DNA of 64,000 bases from Nicotiana tabacum (GCF_000715075.1 NC_134095.1:61438419-61502418); one strand, 5' to 3'; counted from the stretch's first letter, positions 1 to 12,739 are shown. The notes: generated from the letters alone by a model not told the origin. Numbers and translations: made by a program.

Positions 1-1018
1 TGTACGCATGGTGACGAGTGTGCACACGAGCAAAATGTGGTAATTGACCGGTTCTAGCTATGTAGATTCTTTCAATGCCTTTAATGGAGTTACCATAATA
101 TTTTATATTCGTCATCTTTAGTCTATCTTCACATGCTTTACTTTCCTTACCTCTTACTTATTGTTTTCTTTACATGCCTAGTTGAATTTATTGTTTCCTC
201 TATTACTTAGTCATTATTTAAAAGTTGAGTTCCTTACTTAAAATTGTTATTCTTGGAATATCTTGTTATTGAAATTGGCATTGAGATATAAAGGTCATGA
301 TTCACATTGAGACGAAATTATTAAGTTGTGAAATACTATTCATGTTAAGGTATTCATCCTGGTTGTTATTGTTGAGACTCTTGTGCATATTGTGGTTGAG
401 CCATGGGCTATTTATTGTGTAAACACCATTGTTGTTAACTTCTTTGGCAAGTTGTGATATTGGGAAGTTGAGGTGCAATTTGTGATACGTTGTGATATTA
501 ATACGCATGCGGTGGTATAAGGTTTTGGGGTTGAAATGCATGTGGCGAGATAAAGGGGCTTGATACGTGTGTTGCTAGTAGGGGAACTACTTAAAGCCAT
601 TTCGGGAAAAATGATTTTCAAAACTAAATGCAAGGCTCCCGCGGTGATATAAGGAATGATTGTGAATTATTTTGTGATTTGAGACTACAAGGCGATACCT
701 CGATAGTGATTCTGGTTGATACTTTTCTATTACTTCATTTGTATTTTGGTTGATTGTTTCCTTGGCATATCATTTTCTTGTTTTCTTCTGTGATGCATTA
801 TTTGAGTACTGTGTAGCTAATGTATTTCTCCATTGTTTCATTTACATTGTTTTCATTATTACATTGTTACATACCTCTTCTGTTTCTTATTTGTTCCAGT
901 AAGGCCTTGACCTGACCTCGTCACTACTCTACCGAGGTTAGGCTTGACACTTACTGGGTACTGTTGTAGTATATTCATGCTACACTTCTGCATAATGTTT
1001 TTGTTTAGATCCAGGTAC

Positions 1019-1023
1019 CTCCT
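1019..1023. repeat. Left target-site duplication CTCCT
   Basis: The five bases CTCCT directly abut the TG/CA end of the solo LTR and are repeated exactly at its other side. Confidence 0.88.
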
Positions 1024-1659
1024 TGTCACGACCCTAGTTCTCCCTCCGTGATTTGTCATGACGGCACCTAATCTCTACGGCTAGGTAAGCCTAGCAAATT
1101 GCGGAGAAAGTAAATGAAATACGAAACTGCCAAGTTACGAGTAAAAACATAAATAAAGAGTTTAAGAATGTCGCTCGGCATATATAATAGATGCTCACAA
1201 TACTGAAACAAATTCCCAAAACCCAGAATCTCATGAAATCACAAGCTGTAGAAACTACATAGTATTCTAACTCCAAAATATCTAATCAAAAGAAATACTG
1301 GAAGTCTAAGCTAAAGGGAAGAATAGAGAGGGACTTTTAGGTCTGCGGACACGACAGATATACCTCGAAGTCTCTGGTGTCTCCCCCCTCACTAATAGAA
1401 CGGCTGAGCAGAAGAACCTGGATCTGTACACGAAAAACATATGCATGAAAGGACATGAGTATACCACATCGGTACCTAGTAAGTGACAAGCCTAACCTCG
1501 GTCGAGTAGTGACGAGGAAGGTCAGGGCCTACTTGTTATATACATATGAACCAAGGTAAAACTATATGAAGTGCAACAGAACAAATAGAAATAATAGCAG
1601 TCAATAAAGAGTGTAAATCACATACATAATAAACTCAGCACGCAGAGATAGCAACAAGA

Positions 1660-1945
1660 GATCTCCCAAGATATTGTCTCGTAGTCCCAAATGTAAATGT
1701 GTAGAGGATCTCCCGGGATATTGTCCCATAGTCCAAATCATAAATATGTAGGGGGAACTCTAGGAATACCAATTCGTAGTCCCAAAGTAAATATCCAATA
1801 CAGGGGAATCTCCCGGGTGTCGTCCCGTAGTCCCAAATGTAAACATGCATTGGATCTCCCGAAATACCGATCCGTAGTCCCAAAGTAAACATGCAGGGGG
1901 ATCTCTCGGGATATCGGCCTGTAGTCCCAAAGTAAACACACAACA
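1660..1945. repeat. Six-unit tandem repeat (about 47 bp) inside the LTR
   Basis: Units start near 1660, 1707, 1755, 1806, 1853 and 1900. Each begins GATCTC or GAATCTC, continues with a GTAGTCCCAAA block, and ends in a purine-rich run. The period is 47-51 bp with substitutions between units. The short ORFs seen here on both strands are translations of this repeat. Confidence 0.9.
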
Positions 1946-2779
1946 GACTCAGGAAAGAAATCTACAGTTCTATTTGGGAATAAATAGGAATTCTACTCTA
2001 AACATGCTACACGGAATACAAGTAAGCATTTAAGGTAGGTAAGACAATTAGATCACATAAGCATGTTTTTCCTAAGCTAAACAGTAGGTTTCAAGTACAA
2101 GTATTGCTCAATTACAAGAAAAACACAAATATTTACTTAATGAAAACGGGGTTTATCGACAATTAGCACGTGTATGCACTCGTCACCTCACGTACACGGA
2201 ACTCATATAATAACAGTACCAAATCCTAAGGGGAGTTACCCCACACAAGGTTAGGCAAGCCACTTACCTCGAACCAGCTCAAAATCAATCCGAAACCACG
2301 CTCTTGCCACGAGTATCTAACTCTGATGGTCCAAATCTAATCAAATAAACTTTATAATGTAAATATAACTACAAACAGCGAATTTAGCTACAGGAATCGA
2401 AGCTAAGGTAAGAAAATAGAAAATTTCAAAAAACCCTCCTCGGGCCCACATCTCGGAATCGGGTAAAAATCACAAATTATGAACACTCATCCACTCATGG
2501 GTCTAACCATACCAAAATCACTCGAATCTGATACCAATACCTCGATCAAAATCCCAAAATTAGGCCTAAGAACTTTTCTCAAATTTTCCCCAATTTTTCA
2601 TCCAAATCCCGAAATTAAATGATAAAACTAACAATAGATTAATTTATTAGAACCAAATTAGAGTTAGGATTCATTATCCAATCTTTCACTTCTTTCCATA
2701 AATCGCCCTCTACCGAGCTCCAATTCGATTTTCCAAGTTATGAACTCAAACCCTCGATTTTCTCTTTTTCTATCCAGCA

Positions 2780-3020
2780 ATTTTCGCATCTGCGAGGGTC
2801 CTACCGCACCTACGGTCCCGCTTCTGCGTCCAACACACCGCACCTGCGGATTTTCATTAAAAGACCAAGTTCCGCACCTACGCCAATTTACCCGTAGATG
2901 CGGTCCACTTCTGCGGCCCTTGGGCCGCATCTGCAACCAACTTCACTATTGCCTTAGACCGCACATGCGGTTCCCAAATCGCTCCTGCAGCAGCGCACCT
3001 GCGGTCCAAGCTCTACAGGT
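2780..3020. repeat. Cluster of short CCGCA..TGCGG palindromes in the LTR
   Basis: Half-sites TGCGG, CCGCA and CGCAC recur through this 240-bp stretch, often as near-palindromes such as CCGCACCTGCGG and CCGCACATGCGG. A related but A/T-shifted version (CGCAAATGCG) occurs in the second LTR copy at about 23120-23370. The function is unknown; it could be a transcription-factor binding array or a CpG-rich LTR segment. Confidence 0.7.
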
Positions 3021-3710
3021 GCGAAAACAACAGGTTCAGCAAAGTTCAAAAATTCCCAAGTTCAATTCAACTTCCGTTAAGCATCTGAAACTCACCCGAG
3101 GCCCCCGGGATGTCAACCAAATATGCCAACCAATCCTAAAACATCATACGGACTCAGTCCAACTCTCAAATCATATCAAACAATGCTAAAACCACGAATA
3201 ACCATCCAATCCAAGCCTAATGAACTTGAACTCTCAAGAATTCTACAACCGATGCCGAAACCAACCAAACCATGTCCGATTGACCCCAAATTTTGCACAC
3301 AAGTCACATTCAACACTACATATCTATTCCAATTCTCGGAATTGGATTCTGACTCCAATATCAAAATCTTACTATCGATCCGGAAACTCCAAAAATTTAA
3401 CTTTCGGCATTTCAAGCCTACATAAGCTACGGACCTCAAAAACACAATCCGAACACGCCCCTAAGCCCAAAATCAACAAATGTAGCTAATGGAATTGATG
3501 GAATTCCATTTCGAGGCCATCTTTATAGTGCTCCAACTATGATCCAAATTTTAAAGCTTAAGCTTTTATTTAGGGACTAAGTGTCCCAAAATACTCCAAA
3601 ACTCAAAACGAATCCTCCCGACAACTCACAATAGTAAAAACAAGAACGGGGAAAGTAGTTAATAGGGGATCGGGGTATTAATTCTTAAAACGACCGGCTG
3701 GGTCGTTACA

Positions 3711-3715
3711 CTCCT
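3711..3715. repeat. Right target-site duplication CTCCT
   Basis: This is the exact partner of 1019-1023. Outer-LTR homology resumes immediately after it. Confidence 0.88.
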
Positions 3716-4069
3716 ATCAGTCCAGGAATCACTAATTCGAGGTCAGCTTCGGAGACTTCATGGTATAACTGTCGGCGTCCGCAGGCCTCGGACCCTCCCT
3801 CTCTCTATTCTACATCATTTTCTTTCTCTTTATAGACACATTGTTGTATAGGGTTGATCAGTACTTATTTGTAGAGCTTGTGAGATGTTATCATCAGATT
3901 TTGGGAAGTTTGTGTATGGTGAGTTGCGGAGTTTTTTTTATAATAGTTGTGGAGTATTTGAGAGTTTATTCGTTATTTCACTTATATTACATGTGCATGT
4001 TAGGCTTACCTAGTCTTAGATACTAGGTTCTATCACAATATCCTACGGAGGAAAATTGAGGTCATGACA

Positions 4070-6784
4070 CATAACACATACAAAAAGAGTTACTAAGGTT
4101 CATCAGAGTTGGCCTGGTAACCTTAATGAGGTTGCTTCATATGATATGGCTTACAGATGTGATTAACAATTAAATACAAGCACAAGACTTTCACAATAAT
4201 GAATCGAAGGCTTTTTTGGATTACTAAACCCTTATGTGAAGAGGAAAGCATCTTAAACATTTAAACTTAACATACTTCAACCATTATCTATAAAGGATTA
4301 AACCTTGAGCATATATGTCCATTTTAGTTAAAATCATCAAAACATAAACTTCAAGAACATATTTCACCAAAACAGGATTAGAATGACAGACGTGAAGATC
4401 ACAACAAAACATTAAAGGAATCTGAAGTTAGAAAAAGTAGAGGAAACTATCAAGGCACATTAAAAAGCTTAATGGCATAGGCCATTCGATTCAAGATAAC
4501 AGTCATCAATGTCACATAATAATTCAAGCAAAACTGGTTCAAGACTCATAAAAGCATATTATTCAATCATAAATTAGCAACATGTTCTTATAAGATAGAA
4601 CAAACAATCATGAGCTCATGTCAACATTACAAACAAATGCAGTCAGTAAAGAAATGGTATATTCATGGTTTTAAACAAAATAGTTAAAGGAAAGGGAGCA
4701 AAGATATACTGACCTCCTTATGGGCAGCAGACCAAACGAGGATTCAATTTATCCGTCTAGGAGTCAAAGCTTCAAGTTTTAGCAATGAAAGAACCCGAAA
4801 AAAAGGAGAATAGAAATAATTAGAGAAGACCTAGGCTTTGGAATATTTGATAGCTCGTGTTAGATTTCTTTATTCTTGTTCTATCTCTTAGGAGGTCTTG
4901 TTAGGTGAGAGCATTGAAAGTCCCAATTTATAGTTCCATTTAATGGATTAGGGTTCTAGGATTAAAACTAGGATAGTAGAATATGACGGGTAATAGATGA
5001 TGTGAGCATACTCTAGTGAAATAGAGATGACAGTGGTGAGAGAAAAGATAACTTGTACCTAAGAGAGGAAAAACTGCCTGTTGAGAACAAGAATCCAATA
5101 ATAACGATAATGGTACTGTAAAATGGCCATGCATACGACCCAATTTGATAGACTACAAAGATCCCTGAGGGTTAGACCTTGCACCAATTAGCTTAGGGTT
5201 TCATAGTAGGGGGTATTGAAACTCAATCAACAAAAATGGAAATATGATCACAGACTTCATAGCCTAGGGACAAGGCGATTTGACTCCGCCAGTTGGATTT
5301 GAGAGCAAAGACGGAACGGTGCTTCGATTTCAAAGACCTAGGTTCTGGCATTTCAGATTTTGCAAACAAAAGGGAAAGGTTAGCGGGTTTTGTGGATAAT
5401 GAATCAAGAAAGACGATTTGCTAAGGTTTTTGTGACCTTGCACATATTTGTGCAAGGTTTTGTTGATTGATTATTCATGGTAGTCTGAGAGAACAAAGAC
5501 GAAAGAGGAAAGGGGAGGAGGTTGTGGGAGATACAAATAAATTAGGGTTTGAAATATTAGACCGGTTGGTCTCTAGGTTAAAGAGGCGGGGAAAGATCTG
5601 GGCCATTGGATCATTTGATCAACGGCCCTGGTAACTCAGGCATTAAAATATTATGAGGAATTACGAGAGCAGTTGGATCTATGTGTTACAACGACTGAGA
5701 TCAAATCTGTGAAGTGTTAAAATTAAAGGAAAAGTACGATAAAATGTGGGTCGTTGATCAATTGAGTTAATGCTCCAGATTAGATGTGTTTCTTGTGTAA
5801 GTGTGGTGAAGGGGGTGACGTGACACGATTTGATTAGCTCAATGAGAGTAGCATGGATTGCCAAAATGGAGAAGGAGGGGTTATATGGACTGGGTCAAAT
5901 TCGTTTGGGCTTGGCATTTGGGCTGAAAATAATTTAAATAGTAGCCACATTGTATTTAATTATGGAATTGCAATCGTAGCCTTTTAGTTTTTGATCCCTT
6001 TTGATATTTATTTAACTAAACTTAATTTTTTTCAATAAAATGTAGTGAAAATTATAATCATCAAATATACTACTAACTATTGTAATTAACTATTTGTAAA
6101 ATACTTTATCTTCTGAATTATGACACTAATTTCAAGTCATTAACATAGTAGTTTAATTAATCAAAATTAAAGAAGTAATTCGTTAAATTAACTACAAAGC
6201 CTATGTGATGTATTTTAAAAATTATCTTAATAGTATTAAAATAGTAAGTATATTTGTAATTACATAATACTAATACTAGGTTATTAATTTCAAAATGAAT
6301 ACTTAATTAATTTTCTAAAAATAGGTATTTATTGATAGAAAATACTTTCAAAACATCTATGTAAATTATTAAGTACAAATGAATTAATCTTAAAAGGGAA
6401 GGTAAAAATTGATCGTCAACACCATCTTATCCCATAGACCACTGTTTTACGATCAACCCCTTAATTCTATCTTCAACCACCTGTAATCAATCAATATTCT
6501 ATTATCAACCTCCATCGATATTTTCAATTTAACCAAGACTTGTTGCATTGGTTTAGGTATTCCATTGATAACCACTGGTTTACATAGTTAATTTAATATC
6601 CAATATGAATAAGTGTTGGCAGACAATATGAAAAGGACTTGTCTAATTAATTAAAATTCATTGAATATGCAACGCATCAAATCGTTTCTCAAAACTCTCA
6701 ATAGTCACGTCATTTACAAGAAATCATATAGAAAGGCATCATTTAGTGTCAAATTATGCCTATAAATACACCAGATCCGATGTA
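4070..6784. other. 2.7 kb with no recognised gene
   Basis: This stretch is mostly AT-rich, especially 5930-6740. Open frames are all under 75 codons with no recognisable motif. It includes an imperfect palindrome around 5600-5627 (GGGCCATTGGATCA facing TGATCAACGGCCC). I see no LTR ends, TIRs or protein homology. It is probably old decayed repeat or unique intergenic DNA. Confidence 0.5.
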
Positions 6785-8828
6785 ACTGCAGCAAGCGTTT
6801 GGAGAACAAGGTCTATTCGGGCATTTTCCGACTTTTGCTCATTGAGCAGTTCTGCTTTCAGGTTCTCTACTTGCGCCCTGAGATCAGCATTCTCCTTTGT
6901 CAAACGAGCTACTTCATCATTTGACACCGGAACCCCTTGGGCGTGCTGACCTTCTAGGATAGCATTCCTTTCCTTCAACTGATGAATTTCCTCAGTTGCA
7001 CTATTCTAAGAATTAATAAGCTGTGAGACGGTTGATGTACTTCCTACCCCCTCCCCCCCCCCCATTCTTTTCTATGCACTCGCATTCTTCCAAAGTTATC
7101 TGTGAGAAAGTCTGCTTCCTAGTCCCCACCTTGCCTGTCCCCAGTGGTACTTCAAAGAATTTGAACACTTGAGTAAGCAGGAACCCATAGAGAAGGCCAT
7201 GATTACCATCTTTGAAGGTGGAAACCTTTCATGTGTTCAATCACAATAGCAAGCAGACTCACAAGAGTAAAATTGTCCAATTTCTCCATCAAGAACAGGT
7301 CAGACTTAGAAGTGACTCACCTCCTCTCGGCTCGAGGCAATAGAACTTTGTTAACCAATTCGAACAGTAACTGATAGACAGGGAGTAGAGCTTTCTTATG
7401 GATCTGGTCCCCCTTCTAGTCTGCATTGTCTTTTACCACGACATTTCTGAAGTTGAACTCACACACATCTTTTACACTGGACACACCAGCTGTAGGAACT
7501 TTAAGAATCTCTCCAAGAAACTTTACATCGAACACGATGTCTACTGCATTGACCAAAGCACAAATTTGGTCAGTCTCAAAGGGAAAGAGGCTAGCGAAGA
7601 AACTTTGTACCTCATCCTTATATACCTTAGGTGCATCAATTTGAAATAGATACGCCCAGCGTTGCAACTCGACCATTTCCAGAATTTGGCGCATCCCATC
7701 CATCTCAGAGATTGCTGGGTCAAACGTACAACCTAGCAGAACTTTTTGATGACTCAGACGTTCAGAGCCTAGGCTGACTTCACTTCTCATTCTCTTCACA
7801 GAACCAGGTTCTTCAAAAATTTCAGACTTGCGTTTTCCTGACTTCTCTCCACTGAATTTTCCTTTTCCCTTGGATTTGACTAACACATCCTCATCAGACA
7901 TCGAGAACTCACTTACCACCTCCTTCATCTTGGACCTAGAGGTTGACCCCTTCTCTATTGAAGCAGGCTTCTTCTTTTTCGAAGATCGTCTAACATGTGA
8001 ACCAGGTTCATCTGGGGTTTCCTCTTCCACCTCTATTACACTGATCGCCTCATAACTTATAGGTACACTGTCTTTCACCAACTTTCTCATTTTCTTTTTA
8101 CTACTCTTCTTGCTCTTTTGAAGGGCAGAATCGTAGGCCACCTTAACTTGAAGCCTGGTAGTAGGTCGTTTGGTTTCAGACTCAGGAGTGGACACAACCC
8201 TCCGCTTACTTAAGAATACATCAAGAGCCACATTATCCAGGTCTTCTTCATCACTGGATCTCATTTTAGGTACTTGAATTTTCAAGGGCATAGCAGCAAA
8301 TGCAGGAATAGAGTTGTCCTGGGAATGAGAGCCTTGACCTGGGTCCTTCTGAGAGGGATCAAATTCCTCATGTGATGCCCCAGTAGTATCTGCTAGTTCA
8401 TCCCCTTCAATAGTTATAATGGCCTCTTCATCCCTCACACCTTGTACTTTATTTTTCTGAGAGGTGATCTCATGCAGTACACCATCAGCAGACACCACAA
8501 ACACAGTTAAAACATTTTTCTCCTCCTCAAATGGTGCTACTACCACCATGGAATCGGAAGGAACGATGGCAGAACTCTTTGTGACCTCAGGGTTTTGACC
8601 GTGTTCTCCACTTGGTCTTTGACTGGTGGGAGCCTCAGACGATGGGGAGGTCGGAGTAGCAGTTTTAAGGGTTTCTGAATTAGGAAGAGACTAGGAAACT
8701 AGGTGAGGTATGACTATAGCGGTAGGAGTAATAGTGGGTGAGGAAGGCTCAATGGGAGTGGAAGGCTCCATAGGTTGATTAGTAGTAGTTACGACTGAGG
8801 CAGGGAGATCAAAAGTTGTCTCAGCCAT
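6785..8828 (-). pseudogene. Sirevirus env-like / additional ORF
   Basis: The frame starts at an ATG (8828-8826, MAETTFDLPA). It is proline- and serine-rich, then strongly charged with lysine clusters (KKKMRKL, SSKKKKPA) that could be nuclear-localisation signals. A folded domain follows around IDAPKVYKDEVQSFFASLF and NAVDIVFDVKFLGEILKVP. The end is a coiled coil (ARLTKENADLRAQVENLKAE). No signal peptide or membrane helix is obvious, so the 'envelope' label is only positional. Stops include TAG near 8692 and after DNAD at 7416. The same ORF occurs at 15535-16655 on the plus strand. Its function is not known to me. Confidence 0.7.
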
Positions 8829-9364
8829 TGAAAAAGTGGTGTGACGATGCTTTTGGGAAATTTTAATGTAAGACTTATGGTTAGGAAGAGCAGAAAAAGG
8901 GTTTTTAAGAGGAGAGCATAATTATGAAGAGAGAGGAATAGGCATCGGTTCTGAAACGGTGGTTGGGCATAGAGAATTGCAATGTTTCAGAGGGAGATGG
9001 AATGATTTGAAATGAAGAGATGTGACAGCAGGATCTGAAAAGTTGAATGACATGGCAGTTGTATTTTCTACCCTTTTAAGACGTGTATTAAAGGATGCAC
9101 AGAACTACTAACATTTGGTACAAGAACGAGATTCTTGACCTTTTATTTGAAAGAATCAATCCTCATTTATCATTCATGCACTGCATTTACAGCTTCTATA
9201 CTCATCATGCGTGTTTACCTACAATGGTATTGAAGTGAGTTAGACATGTCCAGAAAACACTTTTAGCCAGTTATTTCTTGAAGGTGATTTTCATTGCCAG
9301 ATAAAGAGGAATCAGGTTCTCAATTGGGCTTTAAAAGCCCCAACTTCACTCTTTTTCTTTCAAA
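8829..9364 (-). other. Spacer between pol and the env-like ORF
   Basis: This is about 535 bp without a protein frame. In Sireviruses a non-coding spacer between pol and the env-like ORF is usual. I see no splice signal I can defend. Confidence 0.5.
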
Positions 9365-10085
9365 CTATTCCCTACTTAGCGCCTTGGTGAAAATGTTTGC
9401 AATTTGATCATCTGTGCTGCAGAATTTCATACATATCAGCCCTTTCTCCACATTGTCCCTCAGAAAGTGATGCCTCACATCAATATGTTTTGTCCTTTTG
9501 TGTTGAACTGGATTTTTGGTCATGTTGAGTGCACTTGTGTTGTAACATAAAAGGGGCACACTCTCAGTGAGTACCCCCAAAGTCCTCCAGTTGCTGCTTG
9601 ATCTATAAAAGTTAAGCACAGCAGGATGTTGCGGCTACATATTTAGCTTCAGTTGTTGAAAGAGCCACTGAATTTTGCTTCCTTGTACCCCAAGAGATAA
9701 GACATGAACCTAAGAAGTGAGCCATTCCAGAAGTGCTTTTCCTGTCCACAAGATAACCTGCATAATCTGCATCAGCATACCCAATCAGATTAAAACTATC
9801 ACCTGACGGATAATACAGCACCAAGTCTTGTGTTCCTTTGAGATATCTCAGTATTCTTTTGGCAGCTTTCAAGTGAGATTCTTTAGGATTTGATTGAAAC
9901 CTTGCACACAGCCCTACACTAAAAACAATATCAGATCTGTTGGTAGTGAGATAGATGAGAGACCCAATAATGCCTCTATACATGGTTTGATTCACAGGAG
10001 ATCCAGTTTCATCCATGTCCAGTCGAGTGGCAGTAGCAATGGGAGTGTCTATCACCTTTGATGCTTCCATGTCAAACCTCTTCAA
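9365..10085 (-). pseudogene. Sirevirus RNase H
   Basis: The C-terminal pol part starts at MKRFDMEASKVIDTPIATAT and contains YRGIIGSLIYLTTNRSDIVF, GYADADYAG (first catalytic Asp), STTEAKYVAA (catalytic Glu) and, in the next frame, HIDVRHHFLRD and TDDQIANIFTKAL, the copia RNase H tail. A frame change near 9615 splits it. It ends at 9365. Confidence 0.88.
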
Positions 10086-10133
10086 GAGCTCCCTAATATA
10101 TTTTTGCTGACAAATGGATATACCCCCTAAGGA

Positions 10134-10940
10134 CTATTTTACTTGAAGGCCCAAGAAGAAGTTCAGTTCCCCCATCATGCTCATTTCAAATTTACTTCCC
10201 ATGAGTTTTGCAAATTCTTCACACAGAAAATCAGTTGTTGCTCCAAAAATAATATCATCAACATAGACCTGAACAATGAGCAAGTTCCTTCCTCGTTTCT
10301 TTAAGAAAAGAGTGTTGTCAATTTTCCCTCTTTTAAAGCCATTTTTTAAGAGGAACTTTGACAACCTTTCATACCAAGCTCGAGGATCCTTCTTTAGCCC
10401 GTACAAAACTTTGTACAGTTTAAACATATATTCAGGGTGCTCATGACATTCAAACCCTGGGGGTTGCTTCACATAGACTTCTTCCTTAAGGAGTCCATTC
10501 AAAAATGCACTCTTGACATACATTTGGAACAAGGTGAATTCCATATGAGATGCAAAAGCGATTAGAATTCTAATAGCTTTCATGCGAGCCACTAGAGCAA
10601 ACGTTTTATCATAGTCAATCCCTTCCTCCTGATTGTAGCCTTGGACCACTAGCTTGGCCTTGTTCCTTGTGGTAATTCCATGTTCATCGAGCTTGTTTCT
10701 GAATACCCACCTGGTTCCTATAATGGTTCGATCTGGGGGTCTAGGTACCAGGTGCCATACATTGTTTCTCTCAAACTGATGTAGCTCGTCTTGTATGGCT
10801 GTAATACAATCTGCATCTTTCAAGGCTTCCTTGATATTTTTGGGTTCTATCTGGGAGAGAAAGGCTGAGAAGGTAAGTGAATTTCTGGCTTTTGACCTAG
10901 TTTGTACTCTGGAATCTAGAGGAGTAATAATGTTGTCCAT
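10134..10940 (-). pseudogene. Sirevirus reverse transcriptase
   Basis: This 268-codon open stretch contains WHLVPRPPDRTIIGTRWVFRNKLDE, the FTLFQMYVKSAFLNGLL motif (normally DVKSAFLNG; D is replaced by Y), QPPGFE, LYGLKKDPRAWY and the polymerase active site YVDD at 10265-10254. It ends with GELNFFLGLQVK before a stop. The altered Asp in the second motif and the flanking stops indicate loss of activity. Confidence 0.9.
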
Positions 10941-11206
10941 TGGATAAGAGCTTTGGTGTCTCCAGTTAGATGCCTGAGGTTTATTCTAAGAGGAAGGGGG
11001 TATGTTTGGCTGATTTTCCTCTGTCCTTCTCTCAGGTGCTAGTGGAGTTCCCTAAACTACATCAACCACTTTTTCTTTATCTTCAGTGGTTGTAATTGAA
11101 GTGCTTGGTTCTATTGAAGATGAGGCAGCATTGTCTTCATTTAGCTCCTTTACTTGACTCATCATATCTGCCTTTCCATTTGTCATGTTAATGACTTCAA
11201 CAGGGA

Positions 11207-12245
11207 CTAGTAAAGGTTATCAATCTTGATTTTCCTCAGCACTCTTCTCACAAGATGGATAAGACTCATCAAAAATAACATAGACACTTTCCTCAATACA
11301 TTGAGTCCTCTTATTATATATCTTGTAAGCCTTGCTTTGAGAAGAGTAGCCCAGAAATATTCATTCATCACTCTTGGCATCGAATTTACCAAGCTGATCC
11401 TTTCTGTTGTTGAGAACATAGCATTTGCACCCAAATGTTCTTAGGTGAGTCAGCTTTGGTTTCCTTCCATTCAACAATTCATACGGGGTTTTGTTCAGAA
11501 GTGATCTGATTATGCACCTGTTCACCAAGTAGCAGGCAGTGTTGACAGCTTCAGCCAAGAAGTTCTTTGCAATTCCATTGTCGATCAGTATTGTTCTTGC
11601 CATTTCTCCCAGAGTTTTGTTCTTCCTTTCTACTGCTCCATTTTGTTGGGGAGTTCTAGGAGCTGAGATATTGTGAGTTCTGCCATTTTCATTGCAGAAT
11701 TCATCAAATTTGACATTGTCAAATTCTATCCCATGATCTGATCTAATGCAAGCGACTCTAGACTCCATCTTCACCTGGATTTTCTTCACAAAGGCCACAA
11801 ACACCTCAACAGTTTCATCTTTGGTTCTGAGAAATAGAGTCCATGTGAATCTGGAGTAGTCATCCACTATCACAAAAATGTATCTTTTTCCTCCTCTACT
11901 TTACACTCTCATAAGTCCACATAGATCCATATGCAGAAGCTCTAGTGGCCTTCAGGTGCTCACATCTCTTTTAGACTTAAAAGAGGATTTCACATGTTTT
12001 CCTCTAGCACAGGCAGCACAGACCTTTTGCATCTTGAATTTTGACATTTGCAGACCATGGACCAGGTCTTTCTGAATTAGTTTTTTTAGAAGATAAAAAC
12101 TTGCATGGCCCAGTCTTCTGTGCCATAATTCAGCATTATCATCAAGAACTTTCAAACAACTCAGATCACCACTGTGTAAGGACTCGAAATCAGCAACATA
12201 AATGTTTTTGTAGCTTTTGGCCACAAGTACTATTTCACCGGTCAC
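11207..12245 (-). pseudogene. Sirevirus integrase (GAG-pre-integrase and catalytic core)
   Basis: The zinc-binding N-terminal part is visible as LWHRRLGHASFYLLKKL followed by CAACARGKH (H...H...C-x2-C). The core (11873-11361) begins with VDDYSRFTWTLFL, then RSDHGIEFDN with the second catalytic Asp, and NGAVERKNKTLGEMAR with the catalytic Glu. GCKCYVLNNRKDQLGKFDAKSDE marks the copia C-terminal side. A shift or stop follows near 11361. It would insert the cDNA into host chromatin. Confidence 0.88.
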
Positions 12246-12560
12246 AAGATCAATGACTGTACATTTTTGGACAAGAATTCCACCTTGTTTCCTTTATCAC
12301 GAATTTGAGAGACACTCAAGAGATTGTACTTAAGGCCATTGACATAGTACACATTTTTAATAGAGTGAGTGAGTGACTTCCCGACTTTTTCAACTCCAAT
12401 AATGTACCCCTTTTTTCCATTGCCAAAGGATACACTCCCTCCTTGTAGGGCTTTTAGTGAAAGAAAGTCCATGGTGTTCCCAGTCATGTGCTTTAAACAC
12501 CCACTATCCATGAACCATTGTTGACCGATTCCTTTCACTGTTCCCTGCACAAGAGATTAA
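12242..12560 (-). pseudogene. Sirevirus aspartic protease
   Basis: The translation WFMDSGCLKHMTG, with the catalytic Asp codon at 12508-12506, is the copia retropepsin signature (D-S-G-x-x-x-H). It is followed by VSFGNGKKGYI and NVYYVNGLKYNLLSVSQI, the usual second half of the domain. It would process Gag-Pol. It lies in a different frame from the integrase that follows, so the polyprotein is interrupted. Confidence 0.85.
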
Positions 12561-12739
12561 GAATTAGTTTTAGGAACCCAAGCAAGTTTGGGTCCCTTGT
12601 AGTAGGCAAGAGGATGAATAAGAGTTCTCTTAGTCCATACAGGTAATGTGCGTTTTTTGTGAGTGAAACCTGGTCCCTCTTTTGTAGTCGCCTTTTCAGC
12701 AAACACTTTGTTTTTCTGAACCGATTGATTCTTGGCCTG

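Larger units (their letters stand above)
1024..3710 (-). mobile_element. Solo LTR, 2687 bp, minus orientation, with 5-bp target duplication
   Basis: On the minus strand the unit begins TGTAACGACCC at 3710 and ends GGTCGTGACA at 1024, which are standard TG...CA LTR ends. It is flanked by the direct repeat CTCCT at 1019-1023 and 3711-3715. No gag, pol or second LTR is present, so it is a solo LTR left by LTR-LTR recombination. It sits inside an LTR of the same family in the opposite direction. Small ORFs within it are repeat translations and not genes. Confidence 0.88.
1..4069 (+). mobile_element. Outer long LTR of a Ty3/gypsy-type element, interrupted
   Basis: Segments 1-1018 and 3711-4069 read as one plus-oriented LTR once the insertion at 1024-3710 is removed. 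The second segment ends in GGTCATGACA at 4069 and is homologous, in reverse complement, to 1024-1407, which is the 3' end of the inserted LTR. The first segment shares the marker GGTGACGAGTGTG near position 10 and the block around 898-955 (GACCTCGTCACTACTC and GAGGTTAGGCTTG) with the inner copy. The 5' end lies outside the window. The lineage (probably a chromovirus of the Tekay type) is inferred from memory of Solanaceae LTRs; no coding region is present to prove it. Confidence 0.75.

Noticed and set aside
1635..1943. A 102-codon ORF on the minus strand
   Set aside because: It is a translation of the 47-bp tandem repeat in the LTR.
2740..3189. A 149-codon ORF in the LTR
   Set aside because: It lies in the palindrome-rich LTR segment, is arginine/proline-biased by the CCGCA repeats, and has no domain.
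5600..5627. A terminator-like or regulatory hairpin
   Set aside because: The palindrome is imperfect and isolated with no gene next to it, so I see no support for a role.
6760..6978. A separate small coiled-coil gene
   Set aside because: It is the C-terminal end of the Sirevirus env-like ORF, as shown by the matching end of the plus-strand copy at 16490-16655.
7051..7063. A poly-C run as a functional element
   Set aside because: It lies in decayed env-like sequence and is most simply replication slippage.
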